From positions 108,972 through 172,971 of the forward strand of contig NZ_BMUY01000017.1 in NCBI RefSeq assembly GCF_014650435.1: DNA of 64,000 bases, in the 5' to 3' direction. Below are positions 1-9,507 of the stretch, in pieces. The position numbers were made by a program, and so were the translations under genes. Numbering within the stretch: the first letter of the stretch is position 1; each line of letters begins with the position of its first letter. The notes beneath the pieces are model-generated. The model did not search any database. It had not been told where the DNA came from and saw only the letters and a list, made by a program, of their open reading frames with translations. Source of the DNA: Streptomyces tendae. GTDB taxonomy: Bacteria; Actinomycetota; Actinomycetes; Streptomycetales; Streptomycetaceae.

Positions 1-61
1 GGGTCCGCGGATCGGTTCGGCCACAGCACCATGTTCGTTCACAGCAGGGGGAGTCAACACC

Positions 62-1291
62 ATGCGATCCATACGGCCGTCGTTCAGCACGCGCGGAACC
101 AGACGCGGACGGCGCGGAACCTCCTCCGCGGCCGCCGCCGTGGCGCTCGTCTCGGCGCTCGCGCTCACCGCCACGGCGTGCGAGGACGGCGACCCCGAGG
201 CGGGCGGCGACGCCTCCGCCTCCGCCTCCGCCGTCGACGACGGCAACGGCGGCATCCGGATCCCGGACCACATCAAGGACAAGCTCAAGGAACACGGGAT
301 CGACGTCGACGACTGGAAGAACGGCGCCTGGAAGGACTGGAACAAGGACGACTGGCTGCGCGAGGCGCAGGACTTCGTCAACCCGATCATCGAGGGTCTG
401 TGGGACCCGGACCGGATGCGGGACGCCGAGGAGCCGGACCAGGAGGTCGACGAGAACGACATCTCCGGGGACCAGGGCGTCACCGACCCGGAGCCCGCCC
501 CCGTCGAGGCGGCGGCCGTGCCGGCCAAGTACCACGACAACGCCGCCACGGCCGGCAAGCTCCTCTTCGACTCCCCCAAGGGTTCGATGGTGTGCTCGGC
601 GACGGTCGTGAAGGACCCGGCCAACCCCGGCAAGTCCAACATGGTGTGGACGGCCGGTCACTGCGTGCACGCCGGCAAGAGCGGCGGCTGGTACCGCAAC
701 ATCGCCTTCGTCCCGTCGTACAACGACACGGACATGTCGGCCGAGGAACTGCAGAAGGCCACCAAGGAGGAGATCGCTCCCTACGGTGTCTGGTGGGGCG
801 ACTGGGCGCAGACCTCGGACCAGTGGATCGAGCAGGGCGGTGCGACCGGCGGTGACGGCGCCTCGTACGACTTCGCCGTGATCCATGTGACGCCGGAGAA
901 GGGCAGCGGCGGCAAGTCGCTGGAGGAGACGGTCGGCGCCGCGCTGCCGGTGGACTTCGACGCGCCGGCCGTGCCGGAGATCGAGAGCATGAAGGCGATC
1001 GGCTACCCGGCCGCACCGCCGTACGACGGCCAGAAGCTGTACGAGTGCCAGGACAAGCCGGGACGGCTGTCGATCAACGCCTCCGACCCGACGATGTACC
1101 GCATCGGCTGCACCATGACCGGCGGCTCGTCCGGCGGCGGCTGGGTCGCCGCCGGTTCGGACGGCAAGCCCGCGCTGGTCTCCAACACCTCGATCGGTCC
1201 GGTGACGGCCGGCTGGCTGGCCGGTCCGCGCCTCGGCGAGGAGGCCAAGGGCGTGTTCGACGCGGTGAGCGGCAAGTTCGCCGACCAGTGA
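62..1291 (+). CDS. Trypsin-like serine protease lipoprotein, copy 1
   Basis: This is a 409-residue secreted protein. The N-terminus has an Arg-rich stretch, a hydrophobic segment and a lipobox ending TATAC (Cys about residue 40), so it is probably a membrane-anchored lipoprotein. The chymotrypsin-type triad is visible as His in TAGHC, Asp in YDFAVIHV and Ser in GGSSGGGW. An acidic, Trp-rich region with the conserved block DFVNPIIEGLW precedes the protease domain. The ATG follows AGGGGGAG at good spacing. It is a tandem paralogue of the next gene, and both share the N-terminal block, so this is a recent duplication. The substrate is unknown. Confidence 0.88.
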   Translation: MRSIRPSFSTRGTRRGRRGTSSAAAAVALVSALALTATACEDGDPEAGGDASASASAVDDGNGGIRIPDHIKDKLKEHGIDVDDWKNGAWKDWNKDDWLREAQDFVNPIIEGLWDPDRMRDAEEPDQEVDENDISGDQGVTDPEPAPVEAAAVPAKYHDNAATAGKLLFDSPKGSMVCSATVVKDPANPGKSNMVWTAGHCVHAGKSGGWYRNIAFVPSYNDTDMSAEELQKATKEEIAPYGVWWGDWAQTSDQWIEQGGATGGDGASYDFAVIHVTPEKGSGGKSLEETVGAALPVDFDAPAVPEIESMKAIGYPAAPPYDGQKLYECQDKPGRLSINASDPTMYRIGCTMTGGSSGGGWVAAGSDGKPALVSNTSIGPVTAGWLAGPRLGEEAKGVFDAVSGKFADQ

Positions 1292-1388
1292 GGACGGTGG
1301 GGTGCGCCGGGCCCGAGGCCGGCACCCCGCCGCACGTCAATTGACAGACATGCACGCATTCACACGTTTCAACGGGGGTCGTCGCACC

Positions 1389-2603
1389 ATGCGTTCCACA
1401 CCTGTGTCCGCCGCGCCACGGCGCGGTCGGCGCACCGCACTCGTCGCGGCCGGACTGGTCGCCGCGCTCACGCTCACCGCGACCGCCTGCGGCGGGTCCG
1501 AGGACGAGGCCGACACCAAGCCCGGCGGCGGCACCTCCCAGGCCGCCGACGCGGGCGACACCGGCGGCGGCGAGGGCGGTCTGGCGGCCGGTCTCGCGGA
1601 CCGGCTCAAGGAGCACGGCATCGACGTCGACAAGTGGAAGGACGGCGGCTGGAAGAACTGGGACGAGGACAAGTGGCTCAGTGAGGCCAAGGACTTCGTC
1701 AACCCGGTGATCGAGGGCCTGTGGCAGCCGGACCGGATGAAGTCCGCGAAGGAGGCCGACAAGACCGTCACGACCAAGGACGCGGCCGCCGACCAGGGCG
1801 CCACCGACCCGGAGCCCGCGCCCGTGGAGGCCGTGGCCGAGAAGAAGCCGTACCACGAGAACGCGGCTCCGGTCGGCAAGGTCTTCTTCGACTCCCCCGA
1901 GGGGTCGATGGTCTGCTCCGGCACGGTGATCAAGGACGTGAACCACCCGGGCAAGTCGAACCTGGTGTGGACGGCGGGCCACTGCGTCCACGCCGGCGGC
2001 AGCGGCGGCTGGTACCGCAACATCGCCTTCGTCCCGTCGTACAACGACTACGGCAAGTCCGAGGCCGAGCTGGCGAACGCGACGGCCACCGAGATGGCGC
2101 CGTACGGCACCTGGTGGGCGGACTGGGCGTCGACCTCCAACCAGTGGATCCAGGGCGGTTCGGAGAGCGGCGGCGACGGGGCCGCGTACGACTACTCGGT
2201 GCTGCACGTGAAGCCGGAACAGGGCAGCAAGTCGCTGGAGGAGACCGTCGGCGCCGCCCTCGAGGTGGACTTCTCCGCCCCGTCGGCGACGGAGGTGTCC
2301 AGCATGGGCGCCTGGGGCTACCCGGCGGCGGCGCCCTACAACGGCCTGGAGATGTTCAAGTGCGTCGACCGGCCGGGCCGGCTGTCGCTGAGCCCGTCGC
2401 TGCCGACGATGTACCGCATCGGCTGCACCATGACCGGCGGTTCGTCGGGCGGCGGCTGGTTCCGGGTGGTGGACGGGGAGACCAAGCTGGTCTCCAACAC
2501 CTCGATCGGCCCACTGGAGAACACCTGGCTGGCCGGCCCGCAGCTGGGCCGGGCGGCCGAGGCCCTGTACCAGGACATGAGCAAGACGTACGGCGGTCAG
2601 TGA
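1389..2603 (+). CDS. Trypsin-like serine protease lipoprotein, copy 2
   Basis: This 404-residue protein is paralogous to the gene just upstream over its whole length: signal peptide with lipobox TATAC, Trp-rich block with DFVNPVIEGLW, then a protease domain with TAGHC, YDYSVLHV and GGSSGGGW carrying His, Asp and Ser. The chosen ATG aligns with the start of copy 1 and follows GGGGG; an in-frame ATG at 1350 would add 13 residues without a ribosome-binding site. A TTGACA at 1341-1346 could be a -35 box, so this copy may have its own promoter. The pair ends at a strong terminator. Confidence 0.88.
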   Translation: MRSTPVSAAPRRGRRTALVAAGLVAALTLTATACGGSEDEADTKPGGGTSQAADAGDTGGGEGGLAAGLADRLKEHGIDVDKWKDGGWKNWDEDKWLSEAKDFVNPVIEGLWQPDRMKSAKEADKTVTTKDAAADQGATDPEPAPVEAVAEKKPYHENAAPVGKVFFDSPEGSMVCSGTVIKDVNHPGKSNLVWTAGHCVHAGGSGGWYRNIAFVPSYNDYGKSEAELANATATEMAPYGTWWADWASTSNQWIQGGSESGGDGAAYDYSVLHVKPEQGSKSLEETVGAALEVDFSAPSATEVSSMGAWGYPAAAPYNGLEMFKCVDRPGRLSLSPSLPTMYRIGCTMTGGSSGGGWFRVVDGETKLVSNTSIGPLENTWLAGPQLGRAAEALYQDMSKTYGGQ

Positions 2604-2625
2604 CCGGCACCGGGATCCGTACATG

Positions 2626-2669
2626 ACCGAGGGCCCGTTCCCTGCCGAGGCAGGGAACGGGCCCTCGGT
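2626..2669. terminator. Bidirectional intrinsic terminator
   Basis: A perfect 20-bp inverted repeat with a CGAG loop lies between the converging protease and hflX genes. It is followed by no long T tract, as is usual in Streptomyces. It can stop transcription from both sides. Confidence 0.9.
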
Positions 2670-2698
2670 CGCTCGGCCCGCTGCCGGGCCGCGCGGGG

Positions 2699-4192
2699 TC
2701 AGGCGAGCGGCGCGGGAACGTACGGCGCGAACTCCGCCGCCAGCTCCTCGTGCACCCGCACCTTGAGCAGGGTGCCCTCCGGGGTGTGCTCCTCGGAGAT
2801 CACCTCGCCCTCGTCGTGGGCGCGGGCCACCAGCTTGCCGTGGGTGTACGGCACGAGCGCCTCGATCTCGACCGAGGGACGCGGCAGCTCGTTGTCGATC
2901 AGTGCGAGCAGCTCGTCGATGTGCTGCCCGGTGCGCGCCGAGACCGCGATGGCCCGCTTCTCGACCCGCAGCAGCCGCTGGAGCACCAGCGGGTCGGCCA
3001 TGTCGGCCTTGTTGATCACGACGATCTCGGGTACGCCGGTGGCGCCGACGTCCCTGATCACCTCGCGCACGGCGGCCAGCTGCTCCTCCGGGACGGGGTG
3101 CGAACCGTCGACCACGTGGAGGATCAGGTCGGAGTCGCCGACCTCCTCCATCGTGGAGCGGAACGCCTCGACCAGGTGGTGCGGCAGGTGCCGGACGAAG
3201 CCGACGGTGTCGGCCAGCGTGTACAGCCGCCCGCTGGGGGTCTCGGCCCGGCGCACGGTCGGGTCGAGGGTCGCGAACAGGGCGTTCTCGACCAGGACGC
3301 CCGCGCCCGTGAGGCGGTTGAGCAGCGAGGACTTGCCGGCGTTGGTGTAGCCCGCGATGGCGACGGAGGGCACCTTGTGGCGCTTGCGCTCCTGGCGCTT
3401 GATCTCGCGGCCGGTCTTCATCTCCGCGATCTCCCGGCGCATCTTCGCCATCTTCTCGCGGATCCGGCGCCGGTCCGTCTCGATCTTGGTCTCACCGGGA
3501 CCGCGGGTGGCGAGGCCGCCGCCCTTGCCGCCGCCCATCTGCCGGGACAGCGACTGGCCCCAACCGCGCAGCCTCGGCAGCATGTACTGCATCTGCGCGA
3601 GCGCGACCTGCGCCTTGCCCTCTCGGGACTTGGCGTGCTGGGCGAAGATGTCCAGGATCAGGGCGGTGCGGTCGATGACCTTGACCTTGACGACGTCCTC
3701 GAGGTGGATCAGCTGCCCCGGGCTGAGCTCACCGTCGCAGATGACGGTGTCCGCGCCCGTGTCGAGTACGACGTCCCGCAGCTCCTCGGCCTTGCCGGAG
3801 CCGATGTAGGTGGCGGCGTCGGGCTTGTCGCGGCGCTGGACGACGCCGTCGAGCACGAGCGCGCCCGCCGTCTCCGCGAGGGCGGCCAGCTCGGCCAGCG
3901 AGTTCTCCGCGTCCTGCACGGTGCCCGAGGTCCAGACGCCGACGAGGACGACCCGCTCCAGCCGGAGCTGGCGGTACTCGACCTCGGTGACGTCCTCGAG
4001 CTCGGTGGACAGGCCCGCCACCCGGCGCAGGGCCGCGCGGTCGGAACGGTCGAACTGCTCGCCGTCCCACTGCGAGTCGTTTCCATGGCTCCAGGCGACG
4101 TCCTCTTCCATCAGGGCATCGGCCCGGAGGCCCTCGGGATAGGTCTGCACGAGACGCTTGGTGTCCTGGGAGGGGGAAGAAGAGGAGGTCAT
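2699..4192 (-). CDS. hflX: GTPase HflX
   Basis: This is a 497-residue ribosome-associated GTPase of the HflX family, which splits or rescues stalled ribosomes. The N-terminal HflX domain (about residues 70-230) is followed by a Lys/Arg-rich coiled linker and a G domain with G1 GYTNAGKSS, G3 DTVGF and G4 NKAD. The ATG at 4192 is preceded by AAGGA; an upstream in-frame extension to 4315 lacks typical HflX sequence and is not used. The C-terminal region after the G domain is complete. It is convergent with the protease pair and shares their terminator. Confidence 0.95.
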   Translation of the reverse strand: MTSSSSPSQDTKRLVQTYPEGLRADALMEEDVAWSHGNDSQWDGEQFDRSDRAALRRVAGLSTELEDVTEVEYRQLRLERVVLVGVWTSGTVQDAENSLAELAALAETAGALVLDGVVQRRDKPDAATYIGSGKAEELRDVVLDTGADTVICDGELSPGQLIHLEDVVKVKVIDRTALILDIFAQHAKSREGKAQVALAQMQYMLPRLRGWGQSLSRQMGGGKGGGLATRGPGETKIETDRRRIREKMAKMRREIAEMKTGREIKRQERKRHKVPSVAIAGYTNAGKSSLLNRLTGAGVLVENALFATLDPTVRRAETPSGRLYTLADTVGFVRHLPHHLVEAFRSTMEEVGDSDLILHVVDGSHPVPEEQLAAVREVIRDVGATGVPEIVVINKADMADPLVLQRLLRVEKRAIAVSARTGQHIDELLALIDNELPRPSVEIEALVPYTHGKLVARAHDEGEVISEEHTPEGTLLKVRVHEELAAEFAPYVPAPLA

Positions 4193-4339
4193 TGGATCCT
4201 TACGTAGCTGGGGAAACGGTGGGCGCGGCACTCCTGCCGCGACATCGTGTACAACGCGCGAGCCGTCGGGGAGATTCCCGGGGCCCGTACCGCGCCGTCC
4301 CGAAGATGGTCGCACGGCACGGGCCGTCTCGTCACCGGC

Positions 4340-5866
4340 TTATTCGCCGTGCGCCTTGTGCGACGCCTTGGCGGGGGCCTTCGCGGCGGGGGCCTGCTTC
4401 CAGTCCGGGTGGCCGGGCATCGGCGGGGTCCTCTCGCCGTACAGCCAGGCATGGAAGAAGTCGCCCAGGTCGCGGCCGGCGGTCTCGGAGGCGAGCCGGA
4501 CGAAGTCGGCGGTCGTCGCCGTGCCGTCCTGGTTCCGGGCGACCCACGCGCGCTCGATGCGGTCGAAGACGGCGCCGCCGACCTCCTGGCGCAGGGCGTA
4601 GAGCACGAGCGCGGCGCCGTCGTACACGTTGGCGCGGAAGATCCCGGTCTTGCTGCCGTTCTTGGGCGGCTTGGGGGCCGCGGGCGGCCCGCCCGCGGTG
4701 CGCCAGCGGTCGGAGGCCCCGTAGGCGGCCTTCATGCGCGCCGCCACGGTCTTGTCCGCGGTCTCCTCCGCGTACAGCGCCTCGTACCAGGTGGCGTGTC
4801 CCTCGTTGAGCCACAGGTCGGACCAGGTGGCCGGGCTGACGCTGTTGCCGAACCACGAGTGGGCCAGCTCGTGGATCATGATCGACTCGACGTACCACTT
4901 CGGGTAGGCCGGCTCGGTGAACAGTTCCCGCTCGAAGAGGGTGAGCGTCTGGGTCTCGAGTTCGAAGCCGGTGGTGGCGTCGGCCATGAGCAGGCCGTAG
5001 GTCTCGAAGGGGTAGCGCCCGACCTTCCGCTCCATCCACGCGATCTGGTCGGGGGTCTTCGCCAGCCACGGTTCGAGCGCCGCGCGGTGCTCGGTCGGCA
5101 CGACGTCCCGGATGGGCAGTCCGCGCGGGCCGGTGCGGTGCAGCACCGTGGAGCGGCCGATGGACACCTGGGCCAGCTCGGTGGCCATGGGGTGTCCGGT
5201 CCGGTAGGTCCAGGTGGTCGTTCCGCCGGTGCGGTCCACGCGGGTCGGCAGGCCGTTGGCGACGGCCGTGAGTCCGTCGGGGGCGGTGATGCGGAAGGTG
5301 AACCGCGCCTTGTCGGAGGGATGGTCGTTGCACGGGAACACCAGGTGGGCGACGTCCGCCTGGTTGGCCATGGCGAGGCCGTCGGCGGTGCGCACCCAGC
5401 CGCCCTGGCGGTCCTCGGGGTACACGGGGTCGCTGCTGTGCCGGACGGTGATCCGCGTCCGGTCGCCCTCGTCGAGCGCGTCCTCGGGCGTCACGACGAG
5501 GTCCTCACCGGCGGTGGCGAAGGCGGCGGGCTCGCCGTCGACCTCGACGGAGTCGACCTTTCCGTGGGCGAAGTCGAGGTTGAGCCGGTCCAGGTCGGCG
5601 GTGGTCCGGGCGTCGATGACGGTGACGGCCTTCAGCGGTTCGCTGTTGCTGCCGGAGTAGGTGAAGGAGAGGTCGTACGCCGTCACGTCGTAACCGGGGT
5701 TGCCCAGCTGCGGGTAGAGGCGGTCGCCGACGCCGAGCGGGGTGGGCGGGGCGCTCGCGGCGACCAGGCAGACGGAGACGGCGGAGGCGAGCAGCGCCGC
5801 GGCCCTGAGCCGGCGCCGGGCGCGTGCGCGGGGTCGCGGGGTCGGGGGGTGAGGGGTGTGCAGCAT
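4340..5866 (-). CDS. Secreted M1-family metallopeptidase
   Basis: This 508-residue protein is a gluzincin aminopeptidase of family M1. It carries the zinc site HELAH followed after 18 residues by Glu in LNEGHATW, the HExxH-x18-E pattern. The usual GAMEN exopeptidase motif is replaced by GFELETQT, and NEGFA reads NEGHA, so peptide preference may differ from classical PepN. An Arg-rich N-terminus and a hydrophobic segment (residues about 18-40) indicate export. It is shorter than PepN (about 850 residues) because the C-terminal helical domain is absent, as in many secreted actinobacterial members. The start is uncertain because GAGGG lies very close to the ATG. Confidence 0.88.
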   Translation of the reverse strand: MLHTPHPPTPRPRARARRRLRAAALLASAVSVCLVAASAPPTPLGVGDRLYPQLGNPGYDVTAYDLSFTYSGSNSEPLKAVTVIDARTTADLDRLNLDFAHGKVDSVEVDGEPAAFATAGEDLVVTPEDALDEGDRTRITVRHSSDPVYPEDRQGGWVRTADGLAMANQADVAHLVFPCNDHPSDKARFTFRITAPDGLTAVANGLPTRVDRTGGTTTWTYRTGHPMATELAQVSIGRSTVLHRTGPRGLPIRDVVPTEHRAALEPWLAKTPDQIAWMERKVGRYPFETYGLLMADATTGFELETQTLTLFERELFTEPAYPKWYVESIMIHELAHSWFGNSVSPATWSDLWLNEGHATWYEALYAEETADKTVAARMKAAYGASDRWRTAGGPPAAPKPPKNGSKTGIFRANVYDGAALVLYALRQEVGGAVFDRIERAWVARNQDGTATTADFVRLASETAGRDLGDFFHAWLYGERTPPMPGHPDWKQAPAAKAPAKASHKAHGE

Positions 5867-6118
5867 CCCTCACGGCTATCAGCGCGCGCCTGCCCGGCGG
5901 TGACGGCGCGCGCCCGGGGCACCCGAACGGGTTTCGGCGCGGGCGCGCGGGCCGTGCGGCGACAGCGCCCGGTTCCGTGCGGACGGCGCGGGGCCGGTGC
6001 GGTGACGCGCCCGACGGAGCGCCCGAACGGAGCGCCGGAACGGCTTCCGTACCGGCGCACGCGGGCCGTGCGGCAGCGGCGCCGGGGGCACCCGAACGCT
6101 TCGGCGCGGCGTGCCGGG

Positions 6119-8296
6119 TCAGGCGCCGGTCGGTTGCGGCTGGGCCCGGCTGACGTCGTACACGCCGGCCACGTCGCGCATGGCCCGCATGAGGGCGGGC
6201 AGCCGGGCGGCGTCCGGGAGCACCACGGTGTAGCTGTGCCGGACCCGCTGGCGGTCGGGGGGCTCGACGGTCGCGGAGACGATTTCGGCGCCTTCGAGGG
6301 CCATGGCCTCGGTGAGGTCGGCCAGGAGGTGCGGGCGGCCGAACGATTCGGCGAGGAGGGTCACCCGGCATCCGGTGCTCTCGCCCCAGCGCACACCGAC
6401 CTCCGCACGCCCGGCACCCTTCATGCGCGCCACCACCGCGCACTGGGCGCGGTGCACGGTCACGACTCCCCCGCGCACGGCGAAGCCGGTGATCTCGTCC
6501 GGCGGTACGGGGGTGCAGCAACCGGCCAGCCGCACGGTGGCGCCCGGCGGGTCGACGAGGACGTCGGCGGAGGCCGGGCGGGCGGCGGGGGCGCCCGGAG
6601 CCGGCCGCGGTGCGCCGGGGCGGGCGTGGCCCCCGGGCGCGGCGGGGCCGCGAGCCGGACCCTCCGCCTCGGGCACCGGCTCCGGGTGAGCCGCGAGCCT
6701 GCGCTGGATGGCGATCCGCGCGGCGGGCGTGTGGGCGTGCTCCAGCCACTGCCTGGACGGCTCGGAGGCGGGGTCCTGTCCCATCAGGAGCTGCACGGTG
6801 TCGCCGTCCCGCAGCACCGTGCTCATGGTCGCCAGCCGGCCGTTGACCCGCGCGCCGATGGTCGCGTGCGCGTCCTCGCCGTACTGGGCGTAGGCGGCGT
6901 CGACGCAGGTGGCGCCCTCGGGCAGGCCGAGGGTGCCGCCGTCGGGGCGGAAGACGGTGATCTCGCGGTCCTGGGCGAGGTCCTCGCGCAGGGTGGACCA
7001 GAAGGTGTCGGGGTCGGGGGCGCCGCGCTGCCAGTCGAGCAGCCGGGAGAGCCAGCCGGGCCGGGTGGGGTCGGCGCGCTCGCCGTCGCCCGCGCTCTGC
7101 TCCTCCGACCCGGGCGCGTACGGGTTGCCGAGCGCGACCACACCGGCCTCGGCGACCTTGTGCATCTGGTGGGTGCGGATGAGGACTTCGACGACCTGGC
7201 CGTCCGCCGCGCGGGCGACCGCCGTGTGCAGCGACTGGTAGAGGTTGAACTTGGGGACGGCGATGAAGTCCTTGAACTCCGAGACGACGGGCGTCATACA
7301 GGTGTGCAGTTCACCGAGGACGGCGTAGCAGTCGGCGTCCTCCTGGACGAGCACCAGAAGGCGCCCGAAGTCCGCGCCGCGGAGCGTGCCGCGCTTGCGG
7401 GAGACGCGGTGCACGGAGACGAAGTGGCGTGGCCGGATGAGGACTTCGGCCTGGATGTCGGCCTCGCGCAGCACCCCCCGCACCTCGTCGGCGACCGCGG
7501 CGAGCGGGTCGTCCGCGCGGGCGGCGTTCTGCTGGACCAGCTCGCGCGTGTGGGCGTACTCCTCGGGGTGCATGACCGCGAAGACGAGGTCCTCCAGCTC
7601 GGACTTGAGCGCCTGGACGCCGAGCCGTTCGGCGAGCGGGATGAGGACGTCGCGGGTGACCTTGGCGATGCGTTCCTGCTTCTCGCGGCGCATGACGCCG
7701 AGGGTGCGCATGTTGTGCAGCCGGTCGGCGAGTTTGATCGACATCACGCGGACGTCGTTGCCGGTGGCGAGGAGCATCTTGCGGAAGGTCTCGGGCTCGG
7801 CGGCGGCGCCGTAGTCGACCTTCTCCAGCTTGGTGACGCCGTCCACGAGGTAGCGGACCTCGGCGCCGAACTGCTCGCCCACCTGGTCGAGCGTCACCTC
7901 GGTGTCCTCGACGGTGTCGTGCAGGAGCGAGGCGGTCAGGGTGGTGGTCTCGGCGCCGAGTTCGGCGAGGATCAAGGTGACGGCGAGCGGGTGGGTGATG
8001 TACGGCTCGCCGCTCTTGCGCATCTGCCCGCGGTGCGAGGACTCGGCCAGGACGTAGGCGCGGCGCAGCGGGTCGAGGTCGGCGTCGGGGTGGTGGGCGC
8101 GGTGGGCCTCGACGACGTGGCCGATGGCGTCGGGCAGGCCGCGGCTGCGGGTGGCGGAGCCGAGCAGGGCGGCGCGGCCGAGGCGGCGCAGGTCGATCCG
8201 GGGGCGGGCCTTGCGCCGGGGCGCCGGGGTGACGGCGCCGGTGGCCGCGGGCGGCACGGGGCCCGGGCTCGCTGGATTCACGGCCTCCGCGTTCAT
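6119..8296 (-). CDS. rshA: RelA/SpoT homologue, (p)ppGpp metabolism
   Basis: This 725-residue protein has RSH architecture: HD hydrolase domain (about 70-220) with ITHPLAV, HDTVEDT and LADRLHNMRT; synthetase domain (about 270-390) with FKDFIAVPKFNLYQSLH and EVLIRT; TGS domain (about 430-500); a Cys-rich block around AGCCTPV; and a C-terminal ACT domain. The hydrolase motifs look intact. The synthetase block normally read as DLxGIRI is altered to ADFGRLLV, and a Pro/Ala-rich linker sits before the Cys block. The ATG follows GGAGGTG at ideal distance, better than an upstream alternative at 8347. It corresponds to the second Streptomyces RSH protein (RshA) rather than the main RelA. Confidence 0.9.
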   Translation of the reverse strand: MNAEAVNPASPGPVPPAATGAVTPAPRRKARPRIDLRRLGRAALLGSATRSRGLPDAIGHVVEAHRAHHPDADLDPLRRAYVLAESSHRGQMRKSGEPYITHPLAVTLILAELGAETTTLTASLLHDTVEDTEVTLDQVGEQFGAEVRYLVDGVTKLEKVDYGAAAEPETFRKMLLATGNDVRVMSIKLADRLHNMRTLGVMRREKQERIAKVTRDVLIPLAERLGVQALKSELEDLVFAVMHPEEYAHTRELVQQNAARADDPLAAVADEVRGVLREADIQAEVLIRPRHFVSVHRVSRKRGTLRGADFGRLLVLVQEDADCYAVLGELHTCMTPVVSEFKDFIAVPKFNLYQSLHTAVARAADGQVVEVLIRTHQMHKVAEAGVVALGNPYAPGSEEQSAGDGERADPTRPGWLSRLLDWQRGAPDPDTFWSTLREDLAQDREITVFRPDGGTLGLPEGATCVDAAYAQYGEDAHATIGARVNGRLATMSTVLRDGDTVQLLMGQDPASEPSRQWLEHAHTPAARIAIQRRLAAHPEPVPEAEGPARGPAAPGGHARPGAPRPAPGAPAARPASADVLVDPPGATVRLAGCCTPVPPDEITGFAVRGGVVTVHRAQCAVVARMKGAGRAEVGVRWGESTGCRVTLLAESFGRPHLLADLTEAMALEGAEIVSATVEPPDRQRVRHSYTVVLPDAARLPALMRAMRDVAGVYDVSRAQPQPTGA

Positions 8297-8542
8297 GGGC
8301 ACCTCCGGCTGCGCGGACCGGCGGACGGGTGATCCCAGGGCGGACACGGCTCAGGGGATGCTGTCGGTCCCCCGTCCGGGCCGGTGCTTGATGCTATCGA
8401 GCCCATCACGTGCGGCCGACCGCCTCTCGCCGAGCGTGAAACGGATCACCCATTCGAGCGATGGTCCGAGGGTTTACGTTTTCGCACTGAGTGTCATGGA
8501 CCGGGCTGTGGTTCACCTCGGCCATGGTCACCGGGTCCTCGT

Positions 8543-9436
8543 TCAGGCGCGTACCCCCTCCAGCCAGGCGGAGTCGAACTCGCCCTCCGCGACGATCACG
8601 GCGGGCCCGGTCATCTCGATCTCGCCGTCCGGGCGCTCGGTGATCACCAGGGTGCCGCCGGGTACGTCGACGGTGTAGGTCGCAGGGGCGCCGGTGACCG
8701 CCGGGTCGGCGCCGTCCCGGCGGGCGGCGGCGACGGCGACGGCGCACGCGCCGGTGCCGCAGGAGCGGGTCTCGCCGGAGCCGCGCTCGTGGACGCGCAT
8801 CGCGACGTGGCCGGGGCCCCGGTCGACCACGAACTCGACGTTGACCCCGTCCGGGTAGGCGCCGGCCGGCGCGTGGGACGGCGGGGTGTACAGGTCGCCG
8901 GCGTGGTCGAGGTCGGTGACGAAGGCGACCGCGTGCGGGTTGCCCATGTTCACGTTCCGCGCGGGCCAGCGGCGCTCGCCCACGCCCACCTCGACGTCTC
9001 CCTCGGGCAGCAGCGCGCGGCCCATGCCGACGGTGATGTCGCCCGCGGCGGAGCCGCCGTCACTGGCGCCCTTGGCGATGTGTACGCGCTTCACTCCCCC
9101 GCGCGTCGCGACGGCGAGGTCGCCCTCGGCGGCGTGCCCGGCGCGCTGGAGGTAGCGGGCGAAGACCCGCACGCCGTTGCCGCACATCTCCGCGACCGAG
9201 CCGTCGCCGTTGCGGTAGTCCATGAACCACTCCGCCTCGGCGGCCATGCCCCGGGCCTCGGGGTGCGCCGCGGAGCGCACCACGTGGAGCAGCCCGTCCC
9301 CGCCGAGGCCCGCGCGGCGGTCGCACAGGGCGGCGACGGCGGCGGGCGGCAGGTCGACGGCGTTCTCCGGGTCGGGAACGATCACGAAGTCGTTCTCGGT
9401 GCCGTGACCCTTGAGGAAAGCGATCCGCGTGCTCAT
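8543..9436 (-). CDS. dapF: Diaminopimelate epimerase
   Basis: This is a 297-residue enzyme converting LL- to meso-diaminopimelate for lysine and peptidoglycan synthesis. Both catalytic cysteines are present in EMCGNGVR and RSCGTGACA. The N-terminus KGHGTENDFV and the NPHAV block are diagnostic. A GAGGA lies immediately before the ATG, which is closer than usual. It belongs to the same-strand series rshA, dapF, membrane protein and miaA, with a 246-bp gap before rshA that probably holds the rshA promoter. Confidence 0.96.
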   Translation of the reverse strand: MSTRIAFLKGHGTENDFVIVPDPENAVDLPPAAVAALCDRRAGLGGDGLLHVVRSAAHPEARGMAAEAEWFMDYRNGDGSVAEMCGNGVRVFARYLQRAGHAAEGDLAVATRGGVKRVHIAKGASDGGSAAGDITVGMGRALLPEGDVEVGVGERRWPARNVNMGNPHAVAFVTDLDHAGDLYTPPSHAPAGAYPDGVNVEFVVDRGPGHVAMRVHERGSGETRSCGTGACAVAVAAARRDGADPAVTGAPATYTVDVPGGTLVITERPDGEIEMTGPAVIVAEGEFDSAWLEGVRA

Positions 9437-9507
9437 TCCTCGATCGTACGGGGTGGGTGCGGCACGACGACGAGGGGCGGAGGATACCCTCCGGGCGCAG
9501 GGCGCCG

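Noticed and set aside
5867..6118. Small ORFs in the gap between the M1 peptidase and rshA
   Set aside because: Several overlapping Arg/Ala/Gly-rich frames exist on both strands, none with a ribosome-binding site or recognisable sequence; I treat the gap as non-coding.
4247..8332. Plus-strand open frame of about 1360 codons
   Set aside because: It is antisense to the M1 peptidase and rshA, has no recognisable domains, and the residue bias (Gly/Val/Arg/Asp) is that of a high-GC shadow frame.
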